Both the position numbers and the translations under genes were made by a program. Below are positions 8,812 through 17,641 of a stretch of DNA of 64,000 nucleotides, one piece after another. The notes below the pieces were generated by a model. The model ran no database searches. It was not told the origin of the DNA and saw only the letters and a list, made by a program, of their open reading frames with translations. Each line of letters opens with the position of its first letter. The first letter of the stretch is position 1. The stretch is taken from contig NZ_JBLZFZ010000035.1 in assembly GCF_050753385.1 (NCBI RefSeq), positions 18,364 to 82,363 on the forward strand. The letters are read 5' to 3'. This DNA comes from Pantanalinema rosaneae. Its GTDB lineage: Bacteria > Cyanobacteriota > Cyanobacteriia > Leptolyngbyales > Leptolyngbyaceae.

Positions 8812-9981
8812 ATGACTGGTTTCTCGTTGGCTGACTTTCTCGCCTTTTTTACCCCTGGCAATTTAGTGGTATTGATTACCCTGGCTGCCATTTATGCCCT
8901 GTTTAGTTTGGGACTGAATTTGCAATGGGGCTTCACTGGACTGATTAATTTCGGACATGTTGCCTTTTTGACCATCGGTGCTTACGCCACGGTGTTATTA
9001 AGCCTTAAAGGAGTGCCCCTGATTCTGGCAGTGCTGGTCGGTGCTGTACTTGCTGCCATTTTGGGGTTAGGGATTGGCATCTCTACCTTACGGTTGCGGG
9101 AAGATTACCTGGCGATCGTCACTATTGGCGTATCGGAAGTGGTACGGCTGATTGCCCTGAATGAAGAGTGGCTGACGCGGGGGGCATTGGGCATTCCCAT
9201 TCCGAACCAGCTTCTACCACTCGGCAACTTAACGGCTCCGACCTTTGCCAGTCGGCTCGTCATGGTCGCAATTTGGACAGTTATATTTGCGATTGGGGGT
9301 TGGCAAGTTTGGCGTTGGATGCGACGACCGCCGCACGATCGGGGTAAACCGCTAGAAGTGGCTACTCCAACTGCCATTCCCGTCTCTAACTGGCTCTGGG
9401 GGTTCGCGGTTGGCTTAATTGGGCTGCTGCTCTATCAAGCTGGCGTATCTAGCCTCTTGTTCGACTACTCGTATAAATCTGGCTTAATGTTGCTTGTGGT
9501 CGTCGTCCTAGCCTTAGTCTACTGGCGGCTGGAAGTCTTAGTTCGCTCACCCTGGGGACGGGTGCTGAAAGCGATTCGTGAGGATGAGGAGGTCGCCAAA
9601 GCCCTGGGCAAAAACGTGTTCTGGTATAAAATTCAATCCCTGATGCTGGGTGGGGCGATCGCGGGCGTGGCGGGCGCTTTCTTTGCCTGGAACTTGACGT
9701 TTATTAACCCCGATGGCTTTATTCCATTGATTACTTTTTATGCCTGGGTGATGGTGGTTCTAGGGGGGTCGGGCAACAATGCTGGTACGCTGCTAGGAGC
9801 AGCAATCTTCCAGATTTACTTCACGGTGACTCGCTTTGCCCTACCGGCATTGATTCCATTAGATGATGCCCGTTTAGGCGCACTACGATTGATGGTGATT
9901 GGCTTGCTGTTAATTGTGCTGATGATGGCGCGACCACAAGGCATCTTAGGTAAAAAGGAGGAACTTACCCTTGGTCGATGA
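8812..9981 (+). CDS. livM: Branched-chain/neutral amino acid ABC permease LivM (NatD-like)
   Basis: A 389-residue integral membrane permease with about ten hydrophobic segments and the LivM signatures LQWGFTGLINFGHVAFLTIG, LREDYLAIVTIGVSEVVRL and GAIAGVAGAFFAWNLTFINP. Cyanobacteria use a LivFGHMK-type system, N-I (NatABCDE), for neutral amino acids, and its genes are commonly scattered; this would be NatD. An Arg/Pro-rich loop near residues 165-185 is a lineage-specific insertion. Its last codons overlap the start of the ATPase gene by 11 bases, so the two are translationally coupled. No clear ribosome binding site precedes the ATG. Confidence 0.92.
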   Translation: MTGFSLADFLAFFTPGNLVVLITLAAIYALFSLGLNLQWGFTGLINFGHVAFLTIGAYATVLLSLKGVPLILAVLVGAVLAAILGLGIGISTLRLREDYLAIVTIGVSEVVRLIALNEEWLTRGALGIPIPNQLLPLGNLTAPTFASRLVMVAIWTVIFAIGGWQVWRWMRRPPHDRGKPLEVATPTAIPVSNWLWGFAVGLIGLLLYQAGVSSLLFDYSYKSGLMLLVVVVLALVYWRLEVLVRSPWGRVLKAIREDEEVAKALGKNVFWYKIQSLMLGGAIAGVAGAFFAWNLTFINPDGFIPLITFYAWVMVVLGGSGNNAGTLLGAAIFQIYFTVTRFALPALIPLDDARLGALRLMVIGLLLIVLMMARPQGILGKKEELTLGR

Positions 9982-10864
9982 AGCGTCAAACACCCCGGAT
10001 TTGTCTCCTGTCGATCGCACATCCCTACCGCCAGAACCCGTCTACTCTCAGGATGCTGTGGATACTGTGGCTGATCAATCCGCTCGGACTCCAGCTTCCC
10101 GACCTGAACTGCCAATTCTAGCCGCCAACGGGTTAGTCAAAAACTTTGGGGGGATTCGGGCAGTCGATAATGCGGCAATCGAAGTGGCTAAAGGCAGTAT
10201 CACGGGGCTGATCGGTCCGAATGGGGCAGGCAAAACCACGTTGTTTAATCTGCTCTCTAGCTTTATCCGGTCGGATCAGGGACGGGTATTATTTGACGGT
10301 GAGCCAATTCAACAGCTGCCACCCCATCAGATCACCCAGATGGGCATGGTACGCACCTTTCAGGTTGCTCGGGTACTCTCCCGCCTCTCTGTTCTAGAAA
10401 ATATGCTCCTGGCAACTCAACACCAGACGGGGGAAAAATTTTGGAATACCTGGTTTCAGCAACAGCAAATTGCTCAGGAAGAACGCCAGCAGCGCGATCG
10501 GGCAATGACGATTCTCGACTCAATTGGGTTGTCCCACATGGCTTATGAATACGCGGGAGCCTTATCCGGTGGGCAACGGAAGTTGCTGGAAATGGGGCGA
10601 GCGTTAATGACCAATCCTAAGCTGATCCTGTTAGATGAACCTGCGGCAGGTGTGAATCCTACCTTAATTAATCAAATCTGCGATCGCATCCTCACCTGGA
10701 ATCGGGAGGGCATGAGCTTTCTGGTAATTGAACATAATATGGATGTCGTGATGTCTCTCTGCGATCGGGTTTGGGTACTGGCAGAGGGTCGTAACCTGGC
10801 GGTTGGCACTCCTGCCGAAATTCAATCCAATTCCCAGGTGTTAGAAGCTTATTTAGGGCAGTAA
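9971..10864 (+). CDS. livG: Branched-chain/neutral amino acid ABC ATPase LivG (NatA-like)
   Basis: ABC ATPase with Walker A GPNGAGKTT, the LivG-type signature LSGGQRKLLEMGRALM, Walker B LILLDEPAAGVNP and a switch histidine in LVIEHNMDVVM. The first 45 or so residues (Ser/Pro/Asp-rich) precede the usual LivG start near LAANGLVKNFGG and are either a lineage extension or untranslated. The indicated start is a TTG inside the livM stop region, so a downstream GTG is possible. It should energise LivM uptake; LivF, LivH and the binding protein are not in the window, which is usual for cyanobacteria. Confidence 0.9.
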   Translation: MVDEASNTPDLSPVDRTSLPPEPVYSQDAVDTVADQSARTPASRPELPILAANGLVKNFGGIRAVDNAAIEVAKGSITGLIGPNGAGKTTLFNLLSSFIRSDQGRVLFDGEPIQQLPPHQITQMGMVRTFQVARVLSRLSVLENMLLATQHQTGEKFWNTWFQQQQIAQEERQQRDRAMTILDSIGLSHMAYEYAGALSGGQRKLLEMGRALMTNPKLILLDEPAAGVNPTLINQICDRILTWNREGMSFLVIEHNMDVVMSLCDRVWVLAEGRNLAVGTPAEIQSNSQVLEAYLGQ

Positions 10865-10869
10865 ATCCC

Positions 10870-11253
10870 ATGCTGATAACTCAGATCTTCCTTGCCATCG
10901 GGGCTGTGTTTGCCGGGATAGCGGTCGCTGGTGGAGCCTTTGCCGCCCATGCCCTGCGGGATCACCTGAGCGATCGTGCCCTCACCATCTTTGAAACAGG
11001 GATCCGCTACCAGATGTATCATGCTCTGGCATTACTCCTGGTAGCAGTGTTATTGAGTCGCGTTGAACTGCCACCTCTTACAGTCACGATCGCGGGCTAT
11101 GCTTTCATCATCGGAATTGTGATCTTTTCCGGTAGCCTCTATCTCCTCAGCCTCAGTGGGATCAAGTGGCTAGGAGCCATTACACCGTTGGGCGGTGTCG
11201 CTTTTATCGTTGGCTGGATTTGCCTCGCGATCGCGGCATTTCAGTTCAAATAA
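10870..11253 (+). CDS. DUF423 (TMEM256-like) membrane protein
   Basis: A 127-residue protein with four hydrophobic segments and the DUF423 hallmarks GAFAAHALRDHLSDRALTIF and YQMYHALALLLVAVL. The family is widespread, and its biochemical role is unknown. It begins 5 bases after livG stops, so it is probably the third gene of the livM-livG transcript. The start ATG is the only reasonable one. No signal peptide other than the first transmembrane segment. Confidence 0.88.
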   Translation: MLITQIFLAIGAVFAGIAVAGGAFAAHALRDHLSDRALTIFETGIRYQMYHALALLLVAVLLSRVELPPLTVTIAGYAFIIGIVIFSGSLYLLSLSGIKWLGAITPLGGVAFIVGWICLAIAAFQFK

Positions 11254-11284
11254 ATCTCTGATTTCTTCTCTATTTCGTTGCTGG

Positions 11285-12058
11285 TTACAACCGTCGCTCG
11301 ACTTGCAGCATCCGACGATAGGATAGCCAACCTGCTGCTAACATCGCTACCGCAAAGATCATCAAAAACCAGAAATGTTCAGCAATGTCTGACAGTGACT
11401 TCCCTTCGGTAGTGACTTGGGTCAAGGCTTCATTCATGTGATAAATCGGATTGTACTGAGCCAGATCCAGTAAAACGTTCGGAAAGATCGAGGCTGGGAC
11501 AAAGGCTCCGCCCAAAATCAGCAATGGCACTCCAAAGGTGGCAACCAGGGTATTCACATCTTCTGTACGCTTGGCAAATTGCGTCCCTAAGATAAACCCA
11601 ACGCCGACATAGGAGAAGATGCTGAGCAGGATCAGTGTGCTACTGAGCCAGACCGAGCCTTGAAACCGCGCTCCGAATCCATAGGCGATCGCCACCACTA
11701 AGAGAGTTTGTCCCAGGGCGATCGTGCTATGGGCAGCAAAAATACCTAAAAAATAGGCACCCCCACTTAACGGGGATAAAAACAGTCGCTTTAAAGTTTG
11801 TTGTTCCCGTTCCGCCACAACCGTAGCGACGCTGCCGCCTAAACAGCTAAAGAAGAGTGCGGCTCCTACCAGGGTTGCCGCCGATGCTCGCTCAAAAGCT
11901 TCCGATAACGGGAACTTGGAGCGTTCGGTCATAATCAGTCCATTCAGCAGCAGGACAACTACAGGAAACACACTCCAAAACACTAAACTGCGTTGCCGCC
12001 GTCCTAACTCAATCAAAATGCGGTGAGCTATGGCTCGGGCTGTGTACCAATTGTTCAT
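11285..12058 (-). CDS. ABC-2 type transporter permease (CcmB/DrrB-like)
   Basis: A 257-residue membrane protein with six hydrophobic segments and the ABC-2 signature block ATVVAEREQQTLKRLFLSPL followed by GTQFAKRTEDVNTLVATFGV and ILGGAFVPASIFP. These features place it with export-type permeases (DrrB, CcmB and related) and suggest a cognate ATPase, which is not adjacent. The ATG at 12058 has AGAGG upstream. It lies downstream of the ATP synthase operon, separated by that operon's terminator, so it is probably transcribed separately. Substrate unknown. Confidence 0.8.
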   Translation of the reverse strand: MNNWYTARAIAHRILIELGRRQRSLVFWSVFPVVVLLLNGLIMTERSKFPLSEAFERASAATLVGAALFFSCLGGSVATVVAEREQQTLKRLFLSPLSGGAYFLGIFAAHSTIALGQTLLVVAIAYGFGARFQGSVWLSSTLILLSIFSYVGVGFILGTQFAKRTEDVNTLVATFGVPLLILGGAFVPASIFPNVLLDLAQYNPIYHMNEALTQVTTEGKSLSDIAEHFWFLMIFAVAMLAAGWLSYRRMLQVERRL

Positions 12059-12096
12059 CTTGCCTCTAAGATTCAGGTAACGTCTCTATTCCTAAC

Positions 12097-12122
12097 AAAA
12101 AAGCGCCTGAACTTCAGACGCT
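12097..12122 (-). terminator. Rho-independent terminator of the atp operon
   Basis: Read on the minus strand, AGCGTCTGAA-G-TTCAGGCGCT (12122-12102) forms a 9-pair stem with one G-U pair, followed by six T residues. It lies about 28 bases after the gamma-subunit stop, an ideal position for the end of the ATP synthase message. Confidence 0.8.
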
Positions 12123-12149
12123 GCGAAAAATTTGATTCAGAGAACAACC

Positions 12150-13100
12150 TTACTTGAGGGCTTCGGCACCGCCAACCACTTCCAGAATCTCTTGGGTGAT
12201 TGCCGCCTGACGAGCTTTGTTGTAGGTCAATGTCAAACTCGAAATGAGTTCCTTCGCGTTATCGCTCGCGTTATTCATTGCCGTCATCCGAGCCGCCAAT
12301 TCACTCGCTGCCGACTCCTGCATCGCACGCAATAGTTGGTTATTGAGGTAAAGGGGTAATAGGGCATCCAGGATTTGGACGGGATCTTGCTCGAAGATCA
12401 TGTCCTGAGGATATGCCCGGACTTCAGGAGCCGTGACTTTAGAGCGTTCTACCTCAAACTGTCCACCTCGCGTGGTTAACCGGAAAATCTCATCATCCTC
12501 AGCCACTAAACCCTGGGGATCAAGCGGTAACAAGGTTTGAATTACCGGACGAGAGCTAATCAAGGACACAAATCGAGTGTAGACCAGTTCAATTTTGTCT
12601 ACTTCCTCAGATAAGAACAGTGATAGTAGACCATCGGCAATCTGAGACGCTTCCGCTGCCGTCGGAATTTGCTCTAAGCCCGTGTAGGTTAGTTCGATCG
12701 GTTGTTCTCGCCGCTGGAAGTACTGGGTTGCCTTCCGACCCACCAGAATAAACCGATACTCTAGTCCTTCGGCTTGTAGTTCCTTAGCTCGGTTCTCTGC
12801 CCGTCGAATAATGTTAGCGTTATAAGCGCCACATAAACCCCGATCGCCGGACACTACCAACAATCCCACCCGCTTGACCTGACGCTCTTTTAATAACGGC
12901 AGATTAGCTTCTGAGAACCGCAGACGAGCTTGCAAGCCATACAGCACTTGCGCCAGTCGATCGGCGAATGGTCGAGTTGCAATCACCTGTTCTTGGGCAC
13001 GGCGAACCTTCGCGGCTGCCACCAAGCGCATCGCTTCGGTGATCTTCTGAGTGTTTTTAACGGATTGGATGCGATCGCGAATCCCTTTAAGGTTTGCCAT
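12150..13100 (-). CDS. atpG: ATP synthase gamma subunit
   Basis: Central rotor shaft of the thylakoid F1 motor (called atpC in plastid-style naming). The N-terminus [24 protein letters not shown] and the C-terminus [36 protein letters not shown]-type block are diagnostic. At 316 residues it is about 30 longer than the E. coli subunit. The extra segment near residues 195-235 ([20 protein letters not shown]...) is the cyanobacterial/plastid insertion and lacks the redox dicysteine of plants, so light-thiol control is not expected. Last gene of the operon. Confidence 0.97.
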   Translation of the reverse strand: [316 protein letters not shown]

Positions 13101-13129
13101 AGTGTTATCTCCTTAAGCTGTCAGCCATC

Positions 13130-13173
13130 AGCGATCAGCCTTCAGTCAGACTGATTACTGACGGCTGATCGCT
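13130..13173. repeat. Inverted repeat between atpA and gamma gene
   Basis: AGCGATCAGCC (13130-13140) and GGCTGATCGCT (13163-13173) are perfect 11-base complements separated by 22 bases, flanked by further CAG/ATC-rich motifs. It resembles the short cyanobacterial repeats built on TCAGC units. In the transcript it forms a hairpin between the alpha and gamma cistrons. Confidence 0.7.
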
Positions 13174-13185
13174 TGGTGTAGCGTT

Positions 13186-14700
13186 CTACGCGGCCATGAA
13201 GGTCTTCTTGTACTCGACGATCGCACCTTTCAGGATGCCTTCGGCTTCTTCATTCAGCTCTTTGCGATCGCGAATGATTTCACCGTACTTAGAAGCACTG
13301 TTCTTCAGGTAATCCCGTAGCCCTTGCAGGTAAGGTGCTACTTTGTCGGTGGGGATGTCATCCAAATAACCGTTGATCCCGGCGTAGATGGCAGCCACCT
13401 GTTCAGCCACCGATAACGGGGCATACTGAGGCTGCTTGAGAATCTCGCGTAAGCGCTGACCCCGAGCGAGTTGGTTCTTGGTTACTTGATCCAAGTCAGA
13501 AGCAAACTGAGCAAACGCTTGCAGGTCGTCATACTGCGCCAGTTCCAGCTTCACCTTACCCGCCACTTTCTTCATAGCTTTGGTTTGAGCCGCAGAACCC
13601 ACCCGAGACACGGAAATCCCTGGGTTTACCGCCGGACGTAGACCGGAGTTGAACAGGTCAGAGGACAGGAAGATCTGACCATCGGTAATCGAAATCACGT
13701 TGGTCGGAATGTATGCCGACACGTCACCCGCCTGGGTTTCGACGATCGGTAGCGCGGTCATGCTACCTTCACCCAATTCGGGACTGAGTTTTGCCGCCCG
13801 TTCCAACAGACGGGAGTGGAGGTAGAACACGTCTCCAGGATAGGCTTCCCGACCGGGCGGACGACGCAGTAGCAGCGACATTTGGCGATAGGCTTGCGCT
13901 TGCTTCGACAGGTCATCGTACACCACCAGGGTGTGCTTGCCTTTATACATGAAGTATTCCGCCAGAGTTGCGCCGGTGTAGGGAGCCAGGTATTGCAGGG
14001 CAGCGGCATCACTGGCGTTGGCAGCCACGACGATCGTGTAATCCAAAGCACCCCGCTCACGTAATACGTTGATCACGTTAGCCACAGTAGAAGCTTTCTG
14101 CCCGATCGCAACGTAAACGCAAATCACGTCGCCACCCTTTTGGTTCAGGATGGTATCCACGGCGATCGCGGTCTTACCAGTTTGCCGGTCACCAATGATT
14201 AGTTCCCGCTGACCCCGACCGATCGGAATCATCGAGTCGATCGCGGTAATTCCGGTTTGCATCGGTTCGTACACCGATTTCCGGGAGATGATACCAGGAG
14301 CCGGAGATTCCAACAAACGGGTTTCGCTGGTGGGGATGTCGCCTTTACCGTCGATCGGGCGAGCCAGAGCGTCTACAACACGACCAATCATCGCGTCACC
14401 GACCGGGATCTGAGCAACTCGTCCAGTCGCTGTCACGGTGCTGCCTTCTTGAATTTGTCTGCCACCACCCATCAACACCGCACCAACACTGTCTTCTTCC
14501 AGGTTGAGCGCGATACCAACGGTGCCATCTTCAAATTCCAGCAGTTCACTGGACATTACCTTGTCTAAGCCATAAACACGGGCGATCCCGTCACCAACTT
14601 GCAGCACAGTACCAACGTTGGAAACTTTGACATCCTGGTTGTACTGCTCAATCTGCTGGCGAATAATGCTACTAATTTCGTCAGGTCTGATGCTTACCAT
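13186..14700 (-). CDS. atpA: ATP synthase alpha subunit
   Basis: Non-catalytic nucleotide-binding F1 subunit, 504 residues. Walker A GDRQTGKT sits at residues 170-177. The sequence begins MVSIRPDEISSIIRQQIEQY, the usual cyanobacterial N-terminus, and contains PGREAYPGDVFYLHSRLLER and the ATP synthase alpha/beta signature near PAVNPGISVSRVGS. It is followed at 85 bases by the gamma gene and preceded at 91 bases by delta. Length and ends are fully normal. Confidence 0.99.
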   Translation of the reverse strand: MVSIRPDEISSIIRQQIEQYNQDVKVSNVGTVLQVGDGIARVYGLDKVMSSELLEFEDGTVGIALNLEEDSVGAVLMGGGRQIQEGSTVTATGRVAQIPVGDAMIGRVVDALARPIDGKGDIPTSETRLLESPAPGIISRKSVYEPMQTGITAIDSMIPIGRGQRELIIGDRQTGKTAIAVDTILNQKGGDVICVYVAIGQKASTVANVINVLRERGALDYTIVVAANASDAAALQYLAPYTGATLAEYFMYKGKHTLVVYDDLSKQAQAYRQMSLLLRRPPGREAYPGDVFYLHSRLLERAAKLSPELGEGSMTALPIVETQAGDVSAYIPTNVISITDGQIFLSSDLFNSGLRPAVNPGISVSRVGSAAQTKAMKKVAGKVKLELAQYDDLQAFAQFASDLDQVTKNQLARGQRLREILKQPQYAPLSVAEQVAAIYAGINGYLDDIPTDKVAPYLQGLRDYLKNSASKYGEIIRDRKELNEEAEGILKGAIVEYKKTFMAA

Positions 14701-14791
14701 GGGAGTTGCTCTTTAAGAGGGTTGAATGTTGAAGGTTGTCAGTCTTAAACCAATGGCTCTAGAACACCTAAAAGCCACTCATGATATAGAA

Positions 14792-15346
14792 CTAAGCATT
14801 ACTGAGCCGGACTGAGATGCGCCGGAGTTGACCTCTCAAGCTAGCATCGATAACTTGAGAACCAACTTTGATAATCACGCCACCCAGGAGATCCGGTTGA
14901 ATCTTAGTTTCTAGTTCAACTTGATGCGATCCTGTCATGCCCATGACCCGTTCCCGCACAGCTTGTTTTTGCTCGTCTGTGAGTTCAACGGCGGAAATCA
15001 CTTCGGCTAACACAGATTGCCGGAGTTCCCGGAGTAGCACCTGATACTGCTTGCAAATGCTGCCCAAGAAGGGGATGCGGTGATGGTCAACCAGGAGCAT
15101 CAAAAAGTTTTTCATCAACGGATGAATCTGATCGCCAACGACTTGTTGCAAAACGTCTTTCTTGCTATCGCCCTTGATGGTTGGATTGGCAAGAAACTGA
15201 CTCAGATCCGTCGATTCGTTCAGGACTCGGATGAGTTCGCTGGCATCTTCACCAAACTTATCCACCAGATCCTGAGATTTCGCGATCGACATGAGCGCCT
15301 CAGCATAAGGCTCAGAGATTCTTGAGGTAATTCCACCCGTACTCAT
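14792..15346 (-). CDS. atpH: ATP synthase delta subunit
   Basis: Connects F1 to the peripheral b/b' stalk (atpD in plastid-style naming). 184 residues with the OSCP/delta pattern: an N-terminal helical bundle (RISEPYAEALMSIAKSQDLV), KNFLMLLVDHHRIPFL in the middle, and the C-terminal ETKIQPDLLGGVIIKVGSQVIDAS-type block. Its ATG overlaps the atpF stop by one base (TGATG) and has an excellent AGGAGG ribosome binding site, so expression is coupled to the b subunit. Confidence 0.96.
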   Translation of the reverse strand: MSTGGITSRISEPYAEALMSIAKSQDLVDKFGEDASELIRVLNESTDLSQFLANPTIKGDSKKDVLQQVVGDQIHPLMKNFLMLLVDHHRIPFLGSICKQYQVLLRELRQSVLAEVISAVELTDEQKQAVRERVMGMTGSHQVELETKIQPDLLGGVIIKVGSQVIDASLRGQLRRISVRLSNA

Positions 15347-15897
15347 CAGGAACCTCCTAACAACGAAATACTGCGATCGACTAAATGCCGTTGGCTATCG
15401 TCATTTAAGCGATTCGGCAATTCTGATTCTACGCGTTGCAGTGCCAGAGCCACTACCCGTTGCCGCAACTCATTCATGATCCGCTCTTGCTCAGTGCTGA
15501 GGTCTTGAGCCGCGACCTCCCGCATCCGCTGAATGTCCTGTTCTGCCTTCGCTAGAATTTCAGCGCTAGCCGTTCTTGCCGCTTCCTCTGCTGCGGTGGT
15601 AATCTTCTGCACCTCCGCTTGAGCTTGAGCCAACTTCTGCTGTTGATCCGCCAGTGCCGCCGCCGCCGTTTTCTTCCGTGACTCGGCTTCTTGAATTGCA
15701 GTTTGAATCGATTCGCGCCGATCGCCCAGGCTCTTGCCCAAAAACTTGCGTCCGAAGTAGAACACAATCACGTTGACGATCGCTAAGTTAATCAGGTTGG
15801 TTTCCAGGATATTGAGATCCAGCCCCCAACCGCCGCCCTCTGCTGCCTCAGAAGCCAGCAAACTAGCTCCTGTTGCCAGCTCTATGAAAATTCCCAT
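15346..15897 (-). CDS. atpF: ATP synthase b subunit
   Basis: Peripheral stalk subunit of Fo, 183 residues. It has a single membrane helix near residues 27-50 (LINLAIVNVIVFYFGRKFLG) after an N-terminal leader rich in Ala/Gly, then a long Ala/Gln/Glu-rich coiled coil. Cyanobacteria form a b/b' heterodimer; the b' gene lies 46 bases upstream. The N-terminal extension before the helix is typical of plastid and cyanobacterial b. Confidence 0.96.
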   Translation of the reverse strand: MGIFIELATGASLLASEAAEGGGWGLDLNILETNLINLAIVNVIVFYFGRKFLGKSLGDRRESIQTAIQEAESRKKTAAAALADQQQKLAQAQAEVQKITTAAEEAARTASAEILAKAEQDIQRMREVAAQDLSTEQERIMNELRQRVVALALQRVESELPNRLNDDSQRHLVDRSISLLGGS

Positions 15898-15943
15898 ATC
15901 ACTACATCCACGACTGCGCTCTTCACAATTTCGCTATCAGCGA

Positions 15944-16366
15944 CTAAACACCCACCAATAGCTTGCCCAAAATCTGATGACTCAGTTCTTCGACCTGCTG
16001 CTCTAGCGCCTGCATCGCTGCTTGCTTTTGCTGATCAAGCTCTCGCTGAGTTTGTTCACGTTGAGCCTGGGCTTCTTGTTGAGCGGCAGCAATCTTTTGA
16101 GCAGAGCGTTTCTGTGCCTCTGCTTGCGCTGCTGCGATCGTGGCCTGGTATTGCTTCCGGGCCTCAGCAAGTTCACGCTCATATTGTTGAGCAAGAGCTT
16201 CTGCCTTCGCCAACCGCTCACGGGCATCCGCTTCATTCGAGCGGATATATTCACTCCGATCTTCAAGCGCCTTCGTCAGCGGCTTGTAGAACACAATGTT
16301 CAAAACAACGGTCAAGAGCAGGAACTGAACTGCCATCAAGGGCAGGGTGGCATCAAAGTCAAACAT
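15944..16366 (-). CDS. atpF2: ATP synthase b' subunit
   Basis: Second peripheral-stalk subunit (b', also named atpG), 140 residues. One N-terminal membrane segment (LPLMAVQFLLLTVVLNIVFYKPL) is followed by an uninterrupted charged coiled coil with heptad Ala/Gln/Glu. The motif FYKPLTKALEDRSEYI is characteristic of b'. It lies between the c and b genes, the normal cyanobacterial order, and is preceded by an 11-base-stem hairpin that may set its level relative to c. Confidence 0.95.
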   Translation of the reverse strand: MFDFDATLPLMAVQFLLLTVVLNIVFYKPLTKALEDRSEYIRSNEADARERLAKAEALAQQYERELAEARKQYQATIAAAQAEAQKRSAQKIAAAQQEAQAQREQTQRELDQQKQAAMQALEQQVEELSHQILGKLLVGV

Positions 16367-16403
16367 TACTGTGTTCGATTAGGTTTCTAGGGGCCAGGAT
16401 TCT

Positions 16404-16443
16404 GGTTTCAGGCAGTCAAACCTAACGCTCGATGCCTGAAACC
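16404..16443. repeat. Hairpin between atpE (c) and b' genes
   Basis: GGTTTCAGGCA (16404-16414) and TGCCTGAAACC (16433-16443) are perfect complements around an 18-base loop, located directly after the c-subunit stop. No T tract follows on the minus strand, so an RNA-stability or processing role is more likely than termination. Confidence 0.7.
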
Positions 16444-16457
16444 GGACTGCTGAAGAC

Positions 16458-16703
16458 TTACGCGAAGGGGTTAGCGAACAGCAACACCAGAGCGATCACC
16501 AGACCGTAGATGGTGAGGGATTCCATGAACGCCAGGGTGAGCAGCAGCGTACCGCGAATTTTGCCTTCTGCTTCGGGCTGACGAGCAATCCCTTCCACCG
16601 CAGAACCGGACGCATTACCTTGACCGATACCAGGACCGATTGCAGCCAGACCGATCGCTAGAGCAGCAGCCAACACAGAAGCAGAAGCAATCATTGGGTT
16701 CAT
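16458..16703 (-). CDS. atpE: ATP synthase c subunit (proteolipid)
   Basis: Rotor-ring subunit, 81 residues, two transmembrane helices joined by the polar loop ARQPEAEGK. The proton-carrying glutamate is E61 in AFMESLTIYGL, and the packing motif GPGIGQGNASG lies in helix 1. Also called atpH. It needs many copies per complex, which makes the hairpin just downstream of interest. Start, length and sequence are entirely typical of cyanobacteria. Confidence 0.99.
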   Translation of the reverse strand: MNPMIASASVLAAALAIGLAAIGPGIGQGNASGSAVEGIARQPEAEGKIRGTLLLTLAFMESLTIYGLVIALVLLFANPFA

Positions 16704-16832
16704 AATGACTATCCTTGTAGAACTGAATAAACAGACGACAAAACAATGTTGAACTCTAGACTTGGACAGTCAGGAAGCGCAAGCCGCACTCTGAACTCAT
16801 TCCAAAATTCCAGCGTTGATCGAGGAACTTAA

Positions 16833-17582
16833 CTAATGCTCCCCATGCTCTTCTCCGTGACCCTCCAGAGCTTCGTGAATGTAAGCGCCTGCCAGGGTGG
16901 CAAATACTAGCGCTTGGATGGCGCTGGTAAATAGACCCAGTAACATGACAGGCAGCGGTACAAACAGAGGCACCAGGAGAACCAGCACCGCCACCACCAA
17001 TTCATCCGCCAGGATGTTACCAAACAAACGGAAGCTGAGGGACAGCGGCTTGGTGAAGTCTTCTAGAATCGCGATCGGCAGTAGCACCGGGGTCGGCTGC
17101 ACATATTTGGCAAAATACCCGAGTCCCTTTTTGCTGAATCCGGCATAGAAATATGCCAGAGACACCAGCAATGCCAGCGCGACCGTCGTATTAATGTCAT
17201 TGGTTGGAGCTGCCAACTCACCTTCCGGGATCTTAAACAGCTTCCAGGGCACTAATGCCCCTGACCAATTGGAGACAAAGATGAATAGGAACAGGGTGCC
17301 AATGAACGGAACCCAGGGACGATATTCTTTTTCGCCCAGTTGGTTTTTCGCCAAGTCTCGGACAAATTCCAGGGCATACTCCATCAAGTTTTGGATGCCT
17401 TGAGGAACCCGTTGAATATTCCGCGTCGCTGCGATCGAGGCAATCAATAATAGCCCGATCACAATCCACGACACGAGAAACACTTGTCCGTGAACTTTGA
17501 GATTACCAATGTGCCAGTAGAAATGTTGACCCACTTCTAAACTGGCAAGATGAGGAATCGAAGGAGTGAGAAAACTTAGCAT
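16833..17582 (-). CDS. atpB: ATP synthase a subunit
   Basis: Stator proton channel of Fo, 249 residues (atpI in plastid naming). The essential arginine lies in the helix PLSLSFRLFGNILADELV, and the C-terminal LVFATLAGAYIHEALEGH is typical. About five to six membrane helices are visible. It precedes c by 129 bases and follows atpI by 59 bases. A His/Glu-rich C-terminus (GHGEEHGEH) is common in the group. Confidence 0.98.
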   Translation of the reverse strand: MLSFLTPSIPHLASLEVGQHFYWHIGNLKVHGQVFLVSWIVIGLLLIASIAATRNIQRVPQGIQNLMEYALEFVRDLAKNQLGEKEYRPWVPFIGTLFLFIFVSNWSGALVPWKLFKIPEGELAAPTNDINTTVALALLVSLAYFYAGFSKKGLGYFAKYVQPTPVLLPIAILEDFTKPLSLSFRLFGNILADELVVAVLVLLVPLFVPLPVMLLGLFTSAIQALVFATLAGAYIHEALEGHGEEHGEH

Positions 17583-17641
17583 TTGACTCTGAGCGGTTTT
17601 CCCAGATGGTTCAGGGAGTGGAAAGGTCTGGCGTTGCTTGA

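Noticed and set aside
8613..8891. A 92-codon minus-strand frame between the antitoxin and livM
   Set aside because: Overlaps the start of livM and shows no conserved pattern; the gap is a divergent promoter region.
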